Positions 25,017 to 34,092 of a stretch of 64,000 nt of DNA are shown one piece after another. A program made the position numbers and the translations under genes. The stretch's first letter is position 1. The number at the start of each line of letters is the position of its first letter. The DNA comes from Candidatus Blautia faecipullorum (GTDB lineage Bacteria > Bacillota > Clostridia > Lachnospirales > Lachnospiraceae): positions 1 to 64,000 of the forward strand of contig DXEG01000045.1 of NCBI GenBank assembly GCA_019115125.1, given 5' to 3'. The notes under the pieces are model-generated. The model did no database searches and was not told where the DNA came from. It worked only from the letters and a program-made list of their open reading frames with translations.

Positions 25017-26384
25017 ATGAAAAACAAAATGGTGAAGACGCTTGCGATCGTTATGACTGTGGCGACAGTATCCATGATGGGTACCGTCGGCATCTATGCG
25101 GAGGACGCGGAGGCCGAGGCAACGGAAGCGGCTGCGGAGACAGAGGAGACTGCGGATGCAGAAGAGGCAGAGGCCGGCGCGGACGCAGACCAGGAGGCAG
25201 CCGATCATGCAGCGGCCCTGATCGACAAGATTTATGTGCAGGAGAGAACAGAGACAACGGACGAGGACTGCGCTGCCGCTAAAGAGGCATGGGACGCTTT
25301 GACAGACGCTCAGAAGGAGCTGGTGGAAGGCGAGAACGCAAGTCCTGATTATTTCGGACTTGATACAGGCGACGCCGCTCAGGACGATCCGCTCAACGCA
25401 GATGAGATCGGAGAGAACGAGCTTCTGGTAGTAAGCTTCGGCACCTCTTATAATGACAGCCGTGTAGCAGATATCAAGGGAATTGAGGACGCTCTGCAGG
25501 AAGCGTATCCGGACTGGTCTGTAAGAAGAGCTTTTACCGCTCAGATCATCATTAATCATGTACAGGCGAGAGACGGCGAAGTCATTGACAATATGCAGCA
25601 GGCTCTTGACAGAGCCGTTGCCAACGGAGTGAAGAATCTTGTTGTACAGCCTACACATCTGATGCACGGCGCTGAGTATGATGAGATGATGGAAGCTCTC
25701 GACGCATATCAGGATCAGTTTGAAGCGATCGCTGTTGCTGAACCGATGCTGGGCGAGGTAGGCGACGACGCGACTGTGATCAATGAAGACAAGGCCGCAG
25801 TGGCTCAGGCAGTTGCGGACGCGGCAGCTGCGGACGCAGGCTACGACAGCATGGAGGCAGCCGCGGAGGACGGCACCGCGTTTGTTTTCCTGGGACATGG
25901 CACCTCCCATACCGCAAAAGTAAGCTACAGCCAGATGCAGACCCAGATGAACGAGCTTGGATACACGAACGCGTTTATTGGAACAGTTGAGGGCGAGCCG
26001 GAGGAGACCGCCTGCGAGGCTGTGATCAGCGCGGTTAAGGAAGCGGGATTTACGAAGGTTGTTCTTCGTCCTCTGATGGTAGTTGCCGGAGACCATGCGA
26101 ATAACGATATGGCCGGAAGCGAAGAGGATTCCTGGAAGAGCATGTTTGAAGCAGACGGAAGCTTTGAAAGCGTAGATACTCAGATTGCCGGACTTGGCAG
26201 TATTGACGCGGTAAAAGAGCTTTATGTTGCGCATACGCAGGCAGCGATTGATTCCATCGGAGCAGCGGACGCGGCAGAGACAGAGGAAGCAGACGCAGCA
26301 GAAGCGGAAACCACAGAAGAGGCGGAGACAGAAGCAGCAGACGCTGAAGCGACCGAAACTGCAGAAACAGAAGCAGCGGAATAA
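25017..26384 (+). CDS. cbiK: exported CbiK-type sirohydrochlorin cobaltochelatase
   Basis: Inserts cobalt into sirohydrochlorin. The 455-aa protein has a signal peptide (MKNKMVKTLAIVMTVATVSM to about residue 28), an acidic Ala/Glu-rich linker, the CbiK fold (about residues 140-405) and a second very acidic Ala/Glu/Thr-rich tail (about 410-455). Within the fold are VVSFGTSYNDSR, the first catalytic-type His in QPTHLMHGAEYDEM, and the second in FLGHGTSHTAKVSYSQMQ. CbiK enzymes are normally cytosolic, with periplasmic forms known in Desulfovibrio; a secreted form in a Gram-positive is notable. The start at 25017 follows AAAGGAGGA, and it is the first gene after riboswitch 2. Confidence 0.9.
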   Translation: MKNKMVKTLAIVMTVATVSMMGTVGIYAEDAEAEATEAAAETEETADAEEAEAGADADQEAADHAAALIDKIYVQERTETTDEDCAAAKEAWDALTDAQKELVEGENASPDYFGLDTGDAAQDDPLNADEIGENELLVVSFGTSYNDSRVADIKGIEDALQEAYPDWSVRRAFTAQIIINHVQARDGEVIDNMQQALDRAVANGVKNLVVQPTHLMHGAEYDEMMEALDAYQDQFEAIAVAEPMLGEVGDDATVINEDKAAVAQAVADAAAADAGYDSMEAAAEDGTAFVFLGHGTSHTAKVSYSQMQTQMNELGYTNAFIGTVEGEPEETACEAVISAVKEAGFTKVVLRPLMVVAGDHANNDMAGSEEDSWKSMFEADGSFESVDTQIAGLGSIDAVKELYVAHTQAAIDSIGAADAAETEEADAAEAETTEEAETEAADAEATETAETEAAE

Positions 26385-26424
26385 GAAAACAGGCTCCACA
26401 GCCTGCAGAACAGCAAAAACAGAT

Positions 26425-26463
26425 CTGCCCGGAATGTTCCTGAAACATCCGGGCAGTTATTTT
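26425..26463 (+). terminator. intra-operon terminator after cbiK
   Basis: CTGCCCGGA pairs with TCCGGGCAG, followed by TTATTTTG; it probably lowers read-through from cbiK into the importer genes. Confidence 0.65.
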
Positions 26464-26480
26464 GAAAGGAGTAAATGACA

Positions 26481-27437
26481 ATGAAGCGAAAATTAGCTAT
26501 GGCAATGTGCGCCTTGAGCGCATGTGCACTTTTGGGGAGCTCCAGCCTGGTTCTGGCCCAGGAGGACGCGGAAGCGCAGACAGAGGAAAGCGCCGGAGAA
26601 GAAGCGGAGGAGCAGAACAAAGAGGCGGCACCTGCGTCTTCTGAGACAGAAGCGGAGGATGGAGCCGCGGATTCGGCGTCACAGGCGGGGCAGATTCTGG
26701 AAGACGGGGTATATACGGCGGAATTTGACACGGACAGCACCATGTTCCATGTGAATGAGGCTTATGAGGGAAAAGGAACTCTCACCGTGAAGGACGGAGA
26801 AATGACGATCCATGTCAGCCTTGTGTCAAAGTCCATCGAGAAGCTTTTCGCGGGAACTGCGGAAGACGCCCAGAAGGAAGGCGCGGAGCTTCTGGAGCCT
26901 ACCACGGACAGCGTTACCTACAGCGACGGATATACAGAAGAGGTTTACGGCTTTGATATCCCTGTTCCGGCCCTCGACGAAGAATTTGACGTGGCGCTGA
27001 TCGGAAAAAAGGGAAAATGGTATGATCATAAGGTGAGCGTTTCCAATCCTGTGCCGTCGGAAGCGGAGGAAACCGCGGATACAGAGGGAACCACCGCGGA
27101 GGAGCTGAAGCTGGAAGACGGCAGCTATACTGTGGAAGTGAGCCTTGAGGGAGGTACCGGAAAAGCCACAGTAGAAAGTCCGGCGGAGCTTATTGTGAAA
27201 GGCGGCGAGGTTACAGCCGTACTGACCTGGAGCAGTCCCAACTATGATTACATGATCGTGGACGGCGAAAAATATACAATGACCAATACAGAGGGGAATT
27301 CCACCTTTGAGATCCCTGTCGCGGAGTTTGACAGTAAGCTTGAGATCACAGCCGACACAGTAGCTATGAGCGCGCCACATGAGATCGACTATACGCTGCA
27401 GTTCGATTCGTCTACCCTCGAGGAGGCCGGGAACTGA
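26481..27437 (+). CDS. secreted surface protein with two NEAT-like domains
   Basis: The 318-aa product has a signal peptide (KRKLAMAMCALSACALLGSS), an acidic low-complexity linker (about residues 28-70) and two beta-rich domains. Domain 1 (about 72-190) contains DGVYTAEFDTDSTMFHVNEA and GFDIPVPALDEEFDVALIG. Domain 2 (about 210-315) matches the 23753-24295 protein, with LEDGSYTVEVSLEGGTGKA, WSSPNYDYMIVDGEKY and ADTVAMSAPHEIDY. It is probably a surface binder of a corrinoid or other tetrapyrrole; no membrane anchor or LPxTG is seen. The start at 26481 is 9 bases after AAGGAG. Confidence 0.78.
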   Translation: MKRKLAMAMCALSACALLGSSSLVLAQEDAEAQTEESAGEEAEEQNKEAAPASSETEAEDGAADSASQAGQILEDGVYTAEFDTDSTMFHVNEAYEGKGTLTVKDGEMTIHVSLVSKSIEKLFAGTAEDAQKEGAELLEPTTDSVTYSDGYTEEVYGFDIPVPALDEEFDVALIGKKGKWYDHKVSVSNPVPSEAEETADTEGTTAEELKLEDGSYTVEVSLEGGTGKATVESPAELIVKGGEVTAVLTWSSPNYDYMIVDGEKYTMTNTEGNSTFEIPVAEFDSKLEITADTVAMSAPHEIDYTLQFDSSTLEEAGN

Positions 27438-27505
27438 AATATCCCTGCTGCGGAAAAGGCAGGGATGAGCGGTTTTATTTGGAACAGAGGATGTGAAGAG
27501 AGAAC

Positions 27506-28660
27506 ATGAGAAAAAATTTGAAAAGGTTCAGAAGCATGCTCCTGTGTGTGATTCTGGCGGCTTCGGCGCTGTGCCCGTATCCTGCGGCCGCGGCGGCGGA
27601 AGGGAAGGAGGATCTGGCCGGACTTGCCTATGACCACAGTCTTGAGCTGGAATATGCCACGCAGTTTTCCGTGGATTATTATAAAGACGGCTATAAGCTG
27701 ATCACCATTGTGGACGACGGACAGTTCCTTCTTGTTCCGGAAGGAAAGGAGACTCCGGAGTCTCTTGACAAGGATATTACCGTCATTCAGCAGCCAGTGG
27801 AGAATATCTATCTTGTAGCCACCTCCGCGATGGACTTTTTCTGTGCTCTGGATGGTCTGGATCATATCAGTCTGTCGGGAACAGACGCGGACGGCTGGTA
27901 TATCGATGAGGCAAAAGAAGCGCTGGAAAGCGGACAGATTTCTTATGCCGGGAAATACAGCGCTCCTGACTATGAGCAGATCGTTGACCGGGACTGCGGA
28001 CTTGCCATAGAATCCACCATGATCTATCATACCCCGGAGGTGAAGGAGAAGCTGGAACAGTTCGGGATTCCGGTAATGGTGGAACACTCCAGCTATGAAA
28101 GCCATCCGCTGGGAAGGACGGAGTGGCTGAAGCTGTACGCTGTCCTGCTGGATAAAGAAGAAGAGGCTGAAAAGCTGTTTGACGAGCAGTCCGCTAAGCT
28201 GAAAAGTGTGGAGAACAGTGTAAATACAGAAAAAACGGTTGCTTTTTTCTATATTAATTCTGTGGGAGCGGCAAACGTCCGAAAATCCAACGATTACATC
28301 TCAAAAATGATCGAGCTGGCCGGAGGCCGGTATATTTTTGAGGATCTGGGAGAGGACGACAGCGCGCTTTCCACCATGAATATGCAGATGGAGGAATTCT
28401 ACGCTTCCGCCAGAGACGCGGATTATATTATCTACAACAGCACCATTGACGGAGAGCTGACCACTATGGACCAGCTTCTTTCAAAAAGCTCCCTTCTTGA
28501 GGATTTTAAGGCTGTAAAAGAAGGAAACGTATGGTGTACGGAACAGAATCTGTTCCAGGAGCCTATGGGTCTGGGAACCATGATCGAGGATATTCATACG
28601 ATGCTGACCGCGGACAAAGACGCCGCGGGCGATATGACATACATGCATAAGCTGAAATAG
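27506..28660 (+). CDS. ABC transporter substrate-binding protein, BtuF/FecB type
   Basis: Captures the ligand for the following importer. The 384-aa protein has a signal peptide (RKNLKRFRSMLLCVILAASA) and a two-lobed periplasmic-binding fold of class III joined by a helix. ITVIQQPVENIYLVATSAMD and ENSVNTEKTVAFFYINSVGA lie in the two lobes. Cys in SALCPYP is not preceded by a proper lipobox, so lipid anchoring is uncertain, which is unusual for Gram-positive binding proteins. By riboswitch context the ligand is a corrinoid or a cobalt tetrapyrrole. Confidence 0.87.
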   Translation: MRKNLKRFRSMLLCVILAASALCPYPAAAAAEGKEDLAGLAYDHSLELEYATQFSVDYYKDGYKLITIVDDGQFLLVPEGKETPESLDKDITVIQQPVENIYLVATSAMDFFCALDGLDHISLSGTDADGWYIDEAKEALESGQISYAGKYSAPDYEQIVDRDCGLAIESTMIYHTPEVKEKLEQFGIPVMVEHSSYESHPLGRTEWLKLYAVLLDKEEEAEKLFDEQSAKLKSVENSVNTEKTVAFFYINSVGAANVRKSNDYISKMIELAGGRYIFEDLGEDDSALSTMNMQMEEFYASARDADYIIYNSTIDGELTTMDQLLSKSSLLEDFKAVKEGNVWCTEQNLFQEPMGLGTMIEDIHTMLTADKDAAGDMTYMHKLK

Positions 28661-28680
28661 AGATAAAGGAAGAAAAAAAC

Positions 28681-29697
28681 ATGCTTAGAAGATCAAAACA
28701 CAGAGCGCCGGCCGCATTTATCATACTTTTGATTCTCCTGATATTTTTGGTTGTCTGGAATATCAATTCGGGCAGTATCCATATATCCGTGAAAGAGATT
28801 CTGCAGATCCTGTTTCAGAAACAGGGAGACGAAACAGCCTACAATATCGTGTGGGAGATCCGGCTGCCGAGGATCCTGGCCGCGTTGATCCTGGGCGGGG
28901 CTCTGTCCGTATCGGGGTTCCTTCTCCAGACATTTTTCAGCAATCCTATCGCGGGTCCCTTTGTCCTTGGAATTTCCTCGGGGGCCAAGCTGGTGGTTTC
29001 TCTGGTGATGATCTATATGCTGGAAAAATCTGCCGTGGCTTCCTCGGGCCTTATGGTCGTCGCGGCTTTCGGCGGTTCCATGATCTCTATGGGATTTGTC
29101 ATCCTCATTGCCCGTAAGGTGAAAAATATGTCCATGCTGGTGATCTGCGGAATCATGATCGGATATATTTGTTCCGCTGTAACGGACTTTGTGGTCACTT
29201 TTGCGGACGACTCCAACATTGTGAACCTCCATAACTGGTCTATGGGAAGCTTCTCGGGAATAAGCTGGGAGAATGTAAAGCTTGCGGCGGCAGTGATCTT
29301 TATCTGCATGCTCCTTACTTTCCTTATGTCAAAGCCCATCGGAGCCTATCAGCTCGGGGAATCCTACGCCCAGAACATGGGGGTGAATATCAGGGCGTTC
29401 CGTATAGCGCTGATCCTTCTGTCCAGTATACTTTCCGCCTGCGTCACTGCTTTTGCGGGACCGGTTTCCTTTGTGGGCATCGCGGTTCCGCATCTGGTAA
29501 AGAGCCTTCTGAAAACGGCAAAACCCATCCTGGTGATCCCCGGCTGCTTTTTGGGCGGCGCGGTATTCTGTCTTTTCTGCGATCTGATCGCCCGGACCGT
29601 ATTCGCGCCCACTGAACTTAGCATCAGCACGGTGACGGCCGTATTTGGAGCGCCTGTGGTTATTTACATTATGATACGGAGAAAGAGGTCAATGTAA
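28681..29697 (+). CDS. FecCD/BtuC-type ABC transporter permease
   Basis: The 338-aa membrane subunit has about ten membrane segments. It shows the family motifs RLPRILAALILGGALSVSG and GPVSFVGIAVPHLVKSLLK, the latter being the ATPase contact loop. Its stop codon overlaps the start of the ATPase gene by one base. It is homologous to vitamin B12 and siderophore permeases; only the riboswitch context favours corrinoids. Confidence 0.92.
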   Translation: MLRRSKHRAPAAFIILLILLIFLVVWNINSGSIHISVKEILQILFQKQGDETAYNIVWEIRLPRILAALILGGALSVSGFLLQTFFSNPIAGPFVLGISSGAKLVVSLVMIYMLEKSAVASSGLMVVAAFGGSMISMGFVILIARKVKNMSMLVICGIMIGYICSAVTDFVVTFADDSNIVNLHNWSMGSFSGISWENVKLAAAVIFICMLLTFLMSKPIGAYQLGESYAQNMGVNIRAFRIALILLSSILSACVTAFAGPVSFVGIAVPHLVKSLLKTAKPILVIPGCFLGGAVFCLFCDLIARTVFAPTELSISTVTAVFGAPVVIYIMIRRKRSM

Positions 29698-30800
29698 TGA
29701 GTGAATATTTTATTCGTACGGAACAGATGACGGTAGGATATGATGGAAAACCTCTGATCAAAGATATTGAGATCAGGATGAGGCAGGGAGAGATCCTGAC
29801 GCTGATCGGTCCCAATGGAGCCGGAAAATCAACGATCCTGAAAAGTATGACAAGACAGCTTCGTCTTATCGGCGGAACCGTATACCTGGACAGTGAGATC
29901 ATGAGCCGGATGTCGGGAAACGAGGTGGCGAAAAGGCTTTCGGTGGTTATGACGGAGCGAATACGGCCGGAGCTGATGACCTGCGAGGATATCGTCGCCA
30001 CAGGCCGTTATCCTTATACGGGAACACTTGGAATACTGACAAAAAAGGACAGGGAAAAGGTATGGGAGGCCATGGAGCTTGTCCATACGCTGGATTTTAA
30101 AGACAGAGATTTTACAGCGGTCAGCGACGGGCAGCGTCAGAGAGTCCTTCTGGCAAGGGCAATCTGTCAGGAGCCGGAGGTGATCGTGCTGGACGAGCCG
30201 ACGTCCTTTCTGGATATCCGTCATAAGCTGGAGCTGCTCGCGGTTTTGAAGGACATGGTCCGGAAAAAACACACGGCGGTGCTCATGTCTCTCCATGAGC
30301 TGGATCTTGCCCAGAAGATTTCGGATTATGTGCTCTGCGTTCATGGAGACCGGATCGAGAAATACGGCGCGCCGGAGGAGATTTTTACCTCGGAATATAT
30401 CCACCACCTTTATGGTATCACAACAGGAAGCTACAGCGACCGGTTCGGCTGTCTTGAGATGGAACGGCCGTCAGGAGAGCCCCGGGTATTCGTGATCGGG
30501 GGAAACGGGACGGGTATTTCTGTGTACCGGAAGCTTCAGAGAGCGGGAATCCCATTCGCCGCGGGTGTACTGCACCGCAGTGACATTGATTATGAAGTGG
30601 CAAAGGTTCTGGCCTCTTCCGTTATTTCTGAGGAGCCCTTTTCTCCGGTCAGCAGTGAAAACATTGAAAAAGCGAAAAAGCTTCTGGAATCCTGCGGGAA
30701 GCTGATCTGCTGCACAGATGTTTTCGGGCCGGGCAATATGAAAAACCGGGAGCTGCTTTCAGCCGCTGAGAAACTTGGCATAGAGATTGAAAAGCTCTGA
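29697..30800 (+). CDS. FecE/BtuD-type ATPase with extra C-terminal domain
   Basis: The first 255 residues are a standard ATPase: Walker A GPNGAGKST, signature VSDGQRQRV (variant of LSGGQ), Walker B VIVLDEPTSFLD. The remaining about 110 residues are extra compared with BtuD. They begin near RVFVIGGNGTGISVYRKLQR, a Rossmann-like start, and end in ELLSAAEKLGIEIEKL. Some clostridial ATPases of this class share such a tail; its role, possibly nucleotide or ligand sensing, is unknown to me. Its last bases contain the -35 box of the next gene. Confidence 0.88.
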   Translation: MSEYFIRTEQMTVGYDGKPLIKDIEIRMRQGEILTLIGPNGAGKSTILKSMTRQLRLIGGTVYLDSEIMSRMSGNEVAKRLSVVMTERIRPELMTCEDIVATGRYPYTGTLGILTKKDREKVWEAMELVHTLDFKDRDFTAVSDGQRQRVLLARAICQEPEVIVLDEPTSFLDIRHKLELLAVLKDMVRKKHTAVLMSLHELDLAQKISDYVLCVHGDRIEKYGAPEEIFTSEYIHHLYGITTGSYSDRFGCLEMERPSGEPRVFVIGGNGTGISVYRKLQRAGIPFAAGVLHRSDIDYEVAKVLASSVISEEPFSPVSSENIEKAKKLLESCGKLICCTDVFGPGNMKNRELLSAAEKLGIEIEKL

Positions 30801-30815
30801 GGATTCTGCTATAAT
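30787..30815 (+). promoter_or_regulatory. promoter of the ftsW/rodA gene
   Basis: TTGAAA (30787-30792), 17-base spacer, TATAAT (30810-30815), overlapping the end of the preceding ATPase gene. Confidence 0.6.
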
Positions 30816-30882
30816 GGGTTCCTGAACAGAAACTTGTTATAGCAGAAAATCTGTATGCAGAAAGAAAGTATCAGGTGATGCC

Positions 30883-32082
30883 ATGGAAAAAGCAAAGGGG
30901 CAGAGGAAAGCCCTGTTACCGACCCTCAGCCGTACAGTGAAAAAAAGAAAAAGCGATTATTATGATTACAATCTTGTGGCGATTATTATTTTTCTGACCT
31001 GCTTCGGACTGATCATGCTGTACAGTACCAGCTCTTACATGGCGGAGGTGCAGCAGGGGGACGACATGTTCTATTTCAAAAAGCAGGCGCTGATCAGCGC
31101 CGCCTGTATTGTCGCGGCTCTGGTTATTTCCAGGATTGATTACCATATCCTGACACGCTTTATAACCTTTATTTATGCAGCCGCGATGATTTTGATGATG
31201 CTGGTAAAAACTCCTCTGGGAATTGAGGCCAACGGCGCCCGCAGGTGGCTGGGCGTGGGAGAGTCGCTCCAGTTTCAGCCCTCGGAGATCGCCAAGATCG
31301 CCGTGATCGTCTGTCTGCCCTATATGATCGTACATATGGGCAAGAAGGTACAGACCTTAAAGGCCTGTATGATCCTTGCGGCTATGGGAGGCGGCCTGGC
31401 CTTCGTGGCCTATGCCTTCACGGACAACCTGAGTACGGCGATCATCATCTTCTGCATTACGGCAGGTCTGATCTTTATCGCCCATCCCAGGGTGAAGCCC
31501 TTCCTTATTATCATAGGCGTGGGTTTTGTGGCGGTGGTGATGTTTGTGCTTTATCTGAATGCGACCGTAGACCCAACGGATCTTGACAATGGGTTCCGTA
31601 TCCGCCGTATCCTGGTATGGCTGCATCCGGAGGATTTCGCCTCCGGCTCCGGTTATCAGACGATCCAGGCTCTTTACGCCATCGGCTCGGGAGGACTTCT
31701 GGGCCGAGGACTCGGCAACAGTATCCAGAAGCTGGGAAGCGTTCCGGAGGCACAGAACGATATGATCTTCTCTATCGTGTGCGAGGAGCTTGGGATTCTG
31801 GGCGGGATCTTTGTGATCGTGATGTTTGCCTATCTTTTGTACCGGCTGTTCTTTATCGCTCAGAACGCGCCGGACATGTTCGGATCCCTGATGGTAGCGG
31901 GAATTTTTATCCATATCGCGCTTCAGGTGATCTTTAATATTGCCGTTGTGGTGAATCTGATGCCGAATACCGGCGTTACGCTTCCGTTTATCAGCTATGG
32001 GGGCACCTCTATTTTGTTCTTGATGGCGGAGATGGGTCTGGCGCTCAGTGTGTCCAGGCAGATTAAATTCCAGGACGCCTGA
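30883..32082 (+). CDS. SEDS family peptidoglycan glycosyltransferase (FtsW/RodA/SpoVE)
   Basis: Polymerises lipid II into glycan strands together with a class B PBP. The 399-aa membrane protein has about ten segments after a basic N-terminal tail. It shows NGARRWLGVGESLQFQPSEI, GLLGRGLGNSIQKLGSVPEA and LMPNTGVTLPFISYGGTS, the catalytic and C-terminal SEDS signatures. FtsW, RodA and SpoVE cannot be separated safely from sequence alone; no partner PBP gene is beside it. It is a single gene. Confidence 0.9.
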   Translation: MEKAKGQRKALLPTLSRTVKKRKSDYYDYNLVAIIIFLTCFGLIMLYSTSSYMAEVQQGDDMFYFKKQALISAACIVAALVISRIDYHILTRFITFIYAAAMILMMLVKTPLGIEANGARRWLGVGESLQFQPSEIAKIAVIVCLPYMIVHMGKKVQTLKACMILAAMGGGLAFVAYAFTDNLSTAIIIFCITAGLIFIAHPRVKPFLIIIGVGFVAVVMFVLYLNATVDPTDLDNGFRIRRILVWLHPEDFASGSGYQTIQALYAIGSGGLLGRGLGNSIQKLGSVPEAQNDMIFSIVCEELGILGGIFVIVMFAYLLYRLFFIAQNAPDMFGSLMVAGIFIHIALQVIFNIAVVVNLMPNTGVTLPFISYGGTSILFLMAEMGLALSVSRQIKFQDA

Positions 32083-32153
32083 AGGACGGGCCGTAAAATA
32101 CCCGGGTTCGCGGGAAATATAGCCGTTTCACCCATAAAATAACAGAAAATCTA

Positions 32154-32182
32154 TTGACAAATAGGTTTACAGAATATATACT
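32154..32182 (+). promoter_or_regulatory. promoter of acpP
   Basis: Near-ideal TTGACA (32154-32159), 17-base spacer, TATACT (32177-32182). Confidence 0.75.
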
Positions 32183-32231
32183 TTCCACATCAAAGCAGTG
32201 TTGAAACACGTTGATAAAGGAGAAGATAGCA

Positions 32232-32465
32232 ATGTTAGAAGAAATGAAAAAATTAATTGCGGAGCAGTTAAACTGTGAAGAAAGCGAAATCACCGCAGAA
32301 ACTTCTTTCAAGGATGACCTGGGGGCGGATTCTCTTGATCTTTTCGAGCTGGTAATGGCTCTGGAGGATGAGTACAATGTTGAGATTCCGGCGGAAGAGC
32401 TCGCGGAGCTCGCGACAGTAGGCGATGTGATCGAATATCTGAAGGGCAAAGGCATCGAAGCGTAA
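32232..32465 (+). CDS. acpP: acyl carrier protein
   Basis: Carries fatty acyl chains on a phosphopantetheine arm. The 77-aa acidic protein contains the [13 protein letters not shown] motif, whose Ser (residue 37) is modified. The start at 32232 follows AAAGGAG by 8 bases. It has its own promoter and terminator rather than sitting in a fab operon. The 4'-phosphopantetheinyl transferase gene at 35919 might serve it. Confidence 0.95.
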   Translation: MLEEMKKLIAEQLNCEESEITAETSFKDDLGADSLDLFELVMALEDEYNVEIPAEELAELATVGDVIEYLKGKGIEA

Positions 32466-32476
32466 TCGAGAAGAAC

Positions 32477-32508
32477 TCCCTGGGGCAGAGATGCCTCAGG
32501 GAATTTTT
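32477..32508 (+). terminator. terminator of acpP
   Basis: TCCCTGGGGC and GCCTCAGGGA arms with a short loop, followed by ATTTTT. Confidence 0.8.
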
Positions 32509-32626
32509 ATGTATGCCGGCGGAGCGGGGAAGCTTTGCTCCGGGGAGAAGCCCCGGTCAGAGAGGGAAGCTTAACCGGGCCGCATTTTATATATTAATAT
32601 TACAGCATGGGAAAGGAAACCGGAAA

Positions 32627-34075
32627 ATGACAAAGATCAGGACAAGATTTGCACCAAGTCCGACTGGAAGAATGCATGTGGGAAATCTGCGTACCGCGCT
32701 GTACGCTTACCTTATCACGAAGCATGAAGGCGGAGATTTTATTCTCAGGATTGAAGATACAGATCAGGAAAGATATATGGAGGGAGCGGTGGATATCATC
32801 TACCGTACTCTGGAAAAGACGGGACTGGTTCATGACGAAGGACCGGATAAGGATGGAGGAGTCGGCCCCTATGTGCAGAGCGAGCGCCAGGCGTCTGGTC
32901 TTTACCTGGACTATGCCAGAAAGCTGGTGGAGCAGGGCAACGCCTATTACTGCTTCTGCGGTCAGGAGGAGCTGGCGTCTATGAAGCGCGTAGTGGCGGG
33001 CAAGGAAATCTCCATTTATGACAAGCGCTGTCTCCATCTTCCGAAGGAAGAGGTGGAGAGAAGACTTGCGGCGGGAGAGCCTCATGTGATCCGTTTTAAT
33101 ATGCCGACAGAGGGGACGACCACCTTTCATGATGTGATCTACGGAGATATCACGGTCAATAACGAGGAGATGGAGGATCTGATCCTGATCAAATCGGACG
33201 GATATCCCACCTATAATTTTGCCAATGTGGTGGACGACCATCTGATGGGGATCACCCATGTGGTAAGAGGCAACGAGTATCTCTCCTCCGCGCCGAAATA
33301 TAACCGTATATATGAGGCGTTCGGCTGGGAGATCCCGGTCTATGTGCATTGTCCGCTGATCACCAATGAGGAGCATCAGAAGCTGAGCAAGCGCTCCGGC
33401 CATTCTTCCTATGAAGATCTGGTGGATCAGGGATTTTTGACAGAGGCTATCGTGAATTTTGTGGCTCTTCTTGGATGGAGCCCTCAGGAAAACCGGGAGA
33501 TTTATTCTCTTCCGGAGCTGGTGGAGGCTTTTGACTACCACCATATCAGTAAATCTCCGGCGGTGTTCGACGTCACCAAGCTGCGCTGGATGAACGGAGA
33601 ATATATTAAGAAAATGGATCCGGAGGCCTTCTATGAAAAAGCGCTTCCCTACATGAAGCAGGTACTTAAGAGAGAGTATGATTTCCGCAGGATCGCGGCC
33701 ATGGTTCAGACAAGGATCGAAACCTTCCCGGATATCCCGGCCCTGATCGACTTTTTTGAGGAAGTGCCGGAATATGACGCTTCTATGTACAGACATAAAA
33801 AAATGAAGACGACAGAGGAATCCTCTCTGGAGGTGCTGAAAGAGGTGCTTCCCATCCTCGAGGCCCAGGAGGATTACACCAACGATCCCCTGTATGCTTC
33901 ATTAAGTGAATTTGTAAAAGAAAAAGGCTATAAAAACGGATATGTGATGTGGCCGCTGCGCACCGCCGTTTCCGGAAAACAGATGACTCCTGCCGGAGCT
34001 ACGGAGATCATGGAGATCATTGGAAAAGAAGAGACTCTGAAACGCGTAGAAGCAGCCATCGAAAAGCTGGGCTGA
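32627..34075 (+). CDS. gltX: glutamyl-tRNA synthetase
   Basis: Charges tRNA(Glu), and often tRNA(Gln) in Firmicutes. The 482-aa class I synthetase has the HIGH-type motif [13 protein letters not shown] (about residues 8-20) and the KMSKS-type motif KLSKRSG (about 250). The start at 32627 is 10 bases after GAAAGGA; an in-frame extension upstream is not synthetase-like. The 120 bases before it hold only small GC-rich hairpins. Confidence 0.95.
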   Translation: MTKIRTRFAPSPTGRMHVGNLRTALYAYLITKHEGGDFILRIEDTDQERYMEGAVDIIYRTLEKTGLVHDEGPDKDGGVGPYVQSERQASGLYLDYARKLVEQGNAYYCFCGQEELASMKRVVAGKEISIYDKRCLHLPKEEVERRLAAGEPHVIRFNMPTEGTTTFHDVIYGDITVNNEEMEDLILIKSDGYPTYNFANVVDDHLMGITHVVRGNEYLSSAPKYNRIYEAFGWEIPVYVHCPLITNEEHQKLSKRSGHSSYEDLVDQGFLTEAIVNFVALLGWSPQENREIYSLPELVEAFDYHHISKSPAVFDVTKLRWMNGEYIKKMDPEAFYEKALPYMKQVLKREYDFRRIAAMVQTRIETFPDIPALIDFFEEVPEYDASMYRHKKMKTTEESSLEVLKEVLPILEAQEDYTNDPLYASLSEFVKEKGYKNGYVMWPLRTAVSGKQMTPAGATEIMEIIGKEETLKRVEAAIEKLG

Positions 34076-34092
34076 CGGGAAGAACAGACCAT

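Noticed and set aside
24957-26399. 480-codon open frame on the minus strand opposite cbiK
   Set aside because: It mirrors the low-complexity Ala/Glu codons of cbiK, has no ribosome site and no recognisable domain; the plus-strand gene is well supported.
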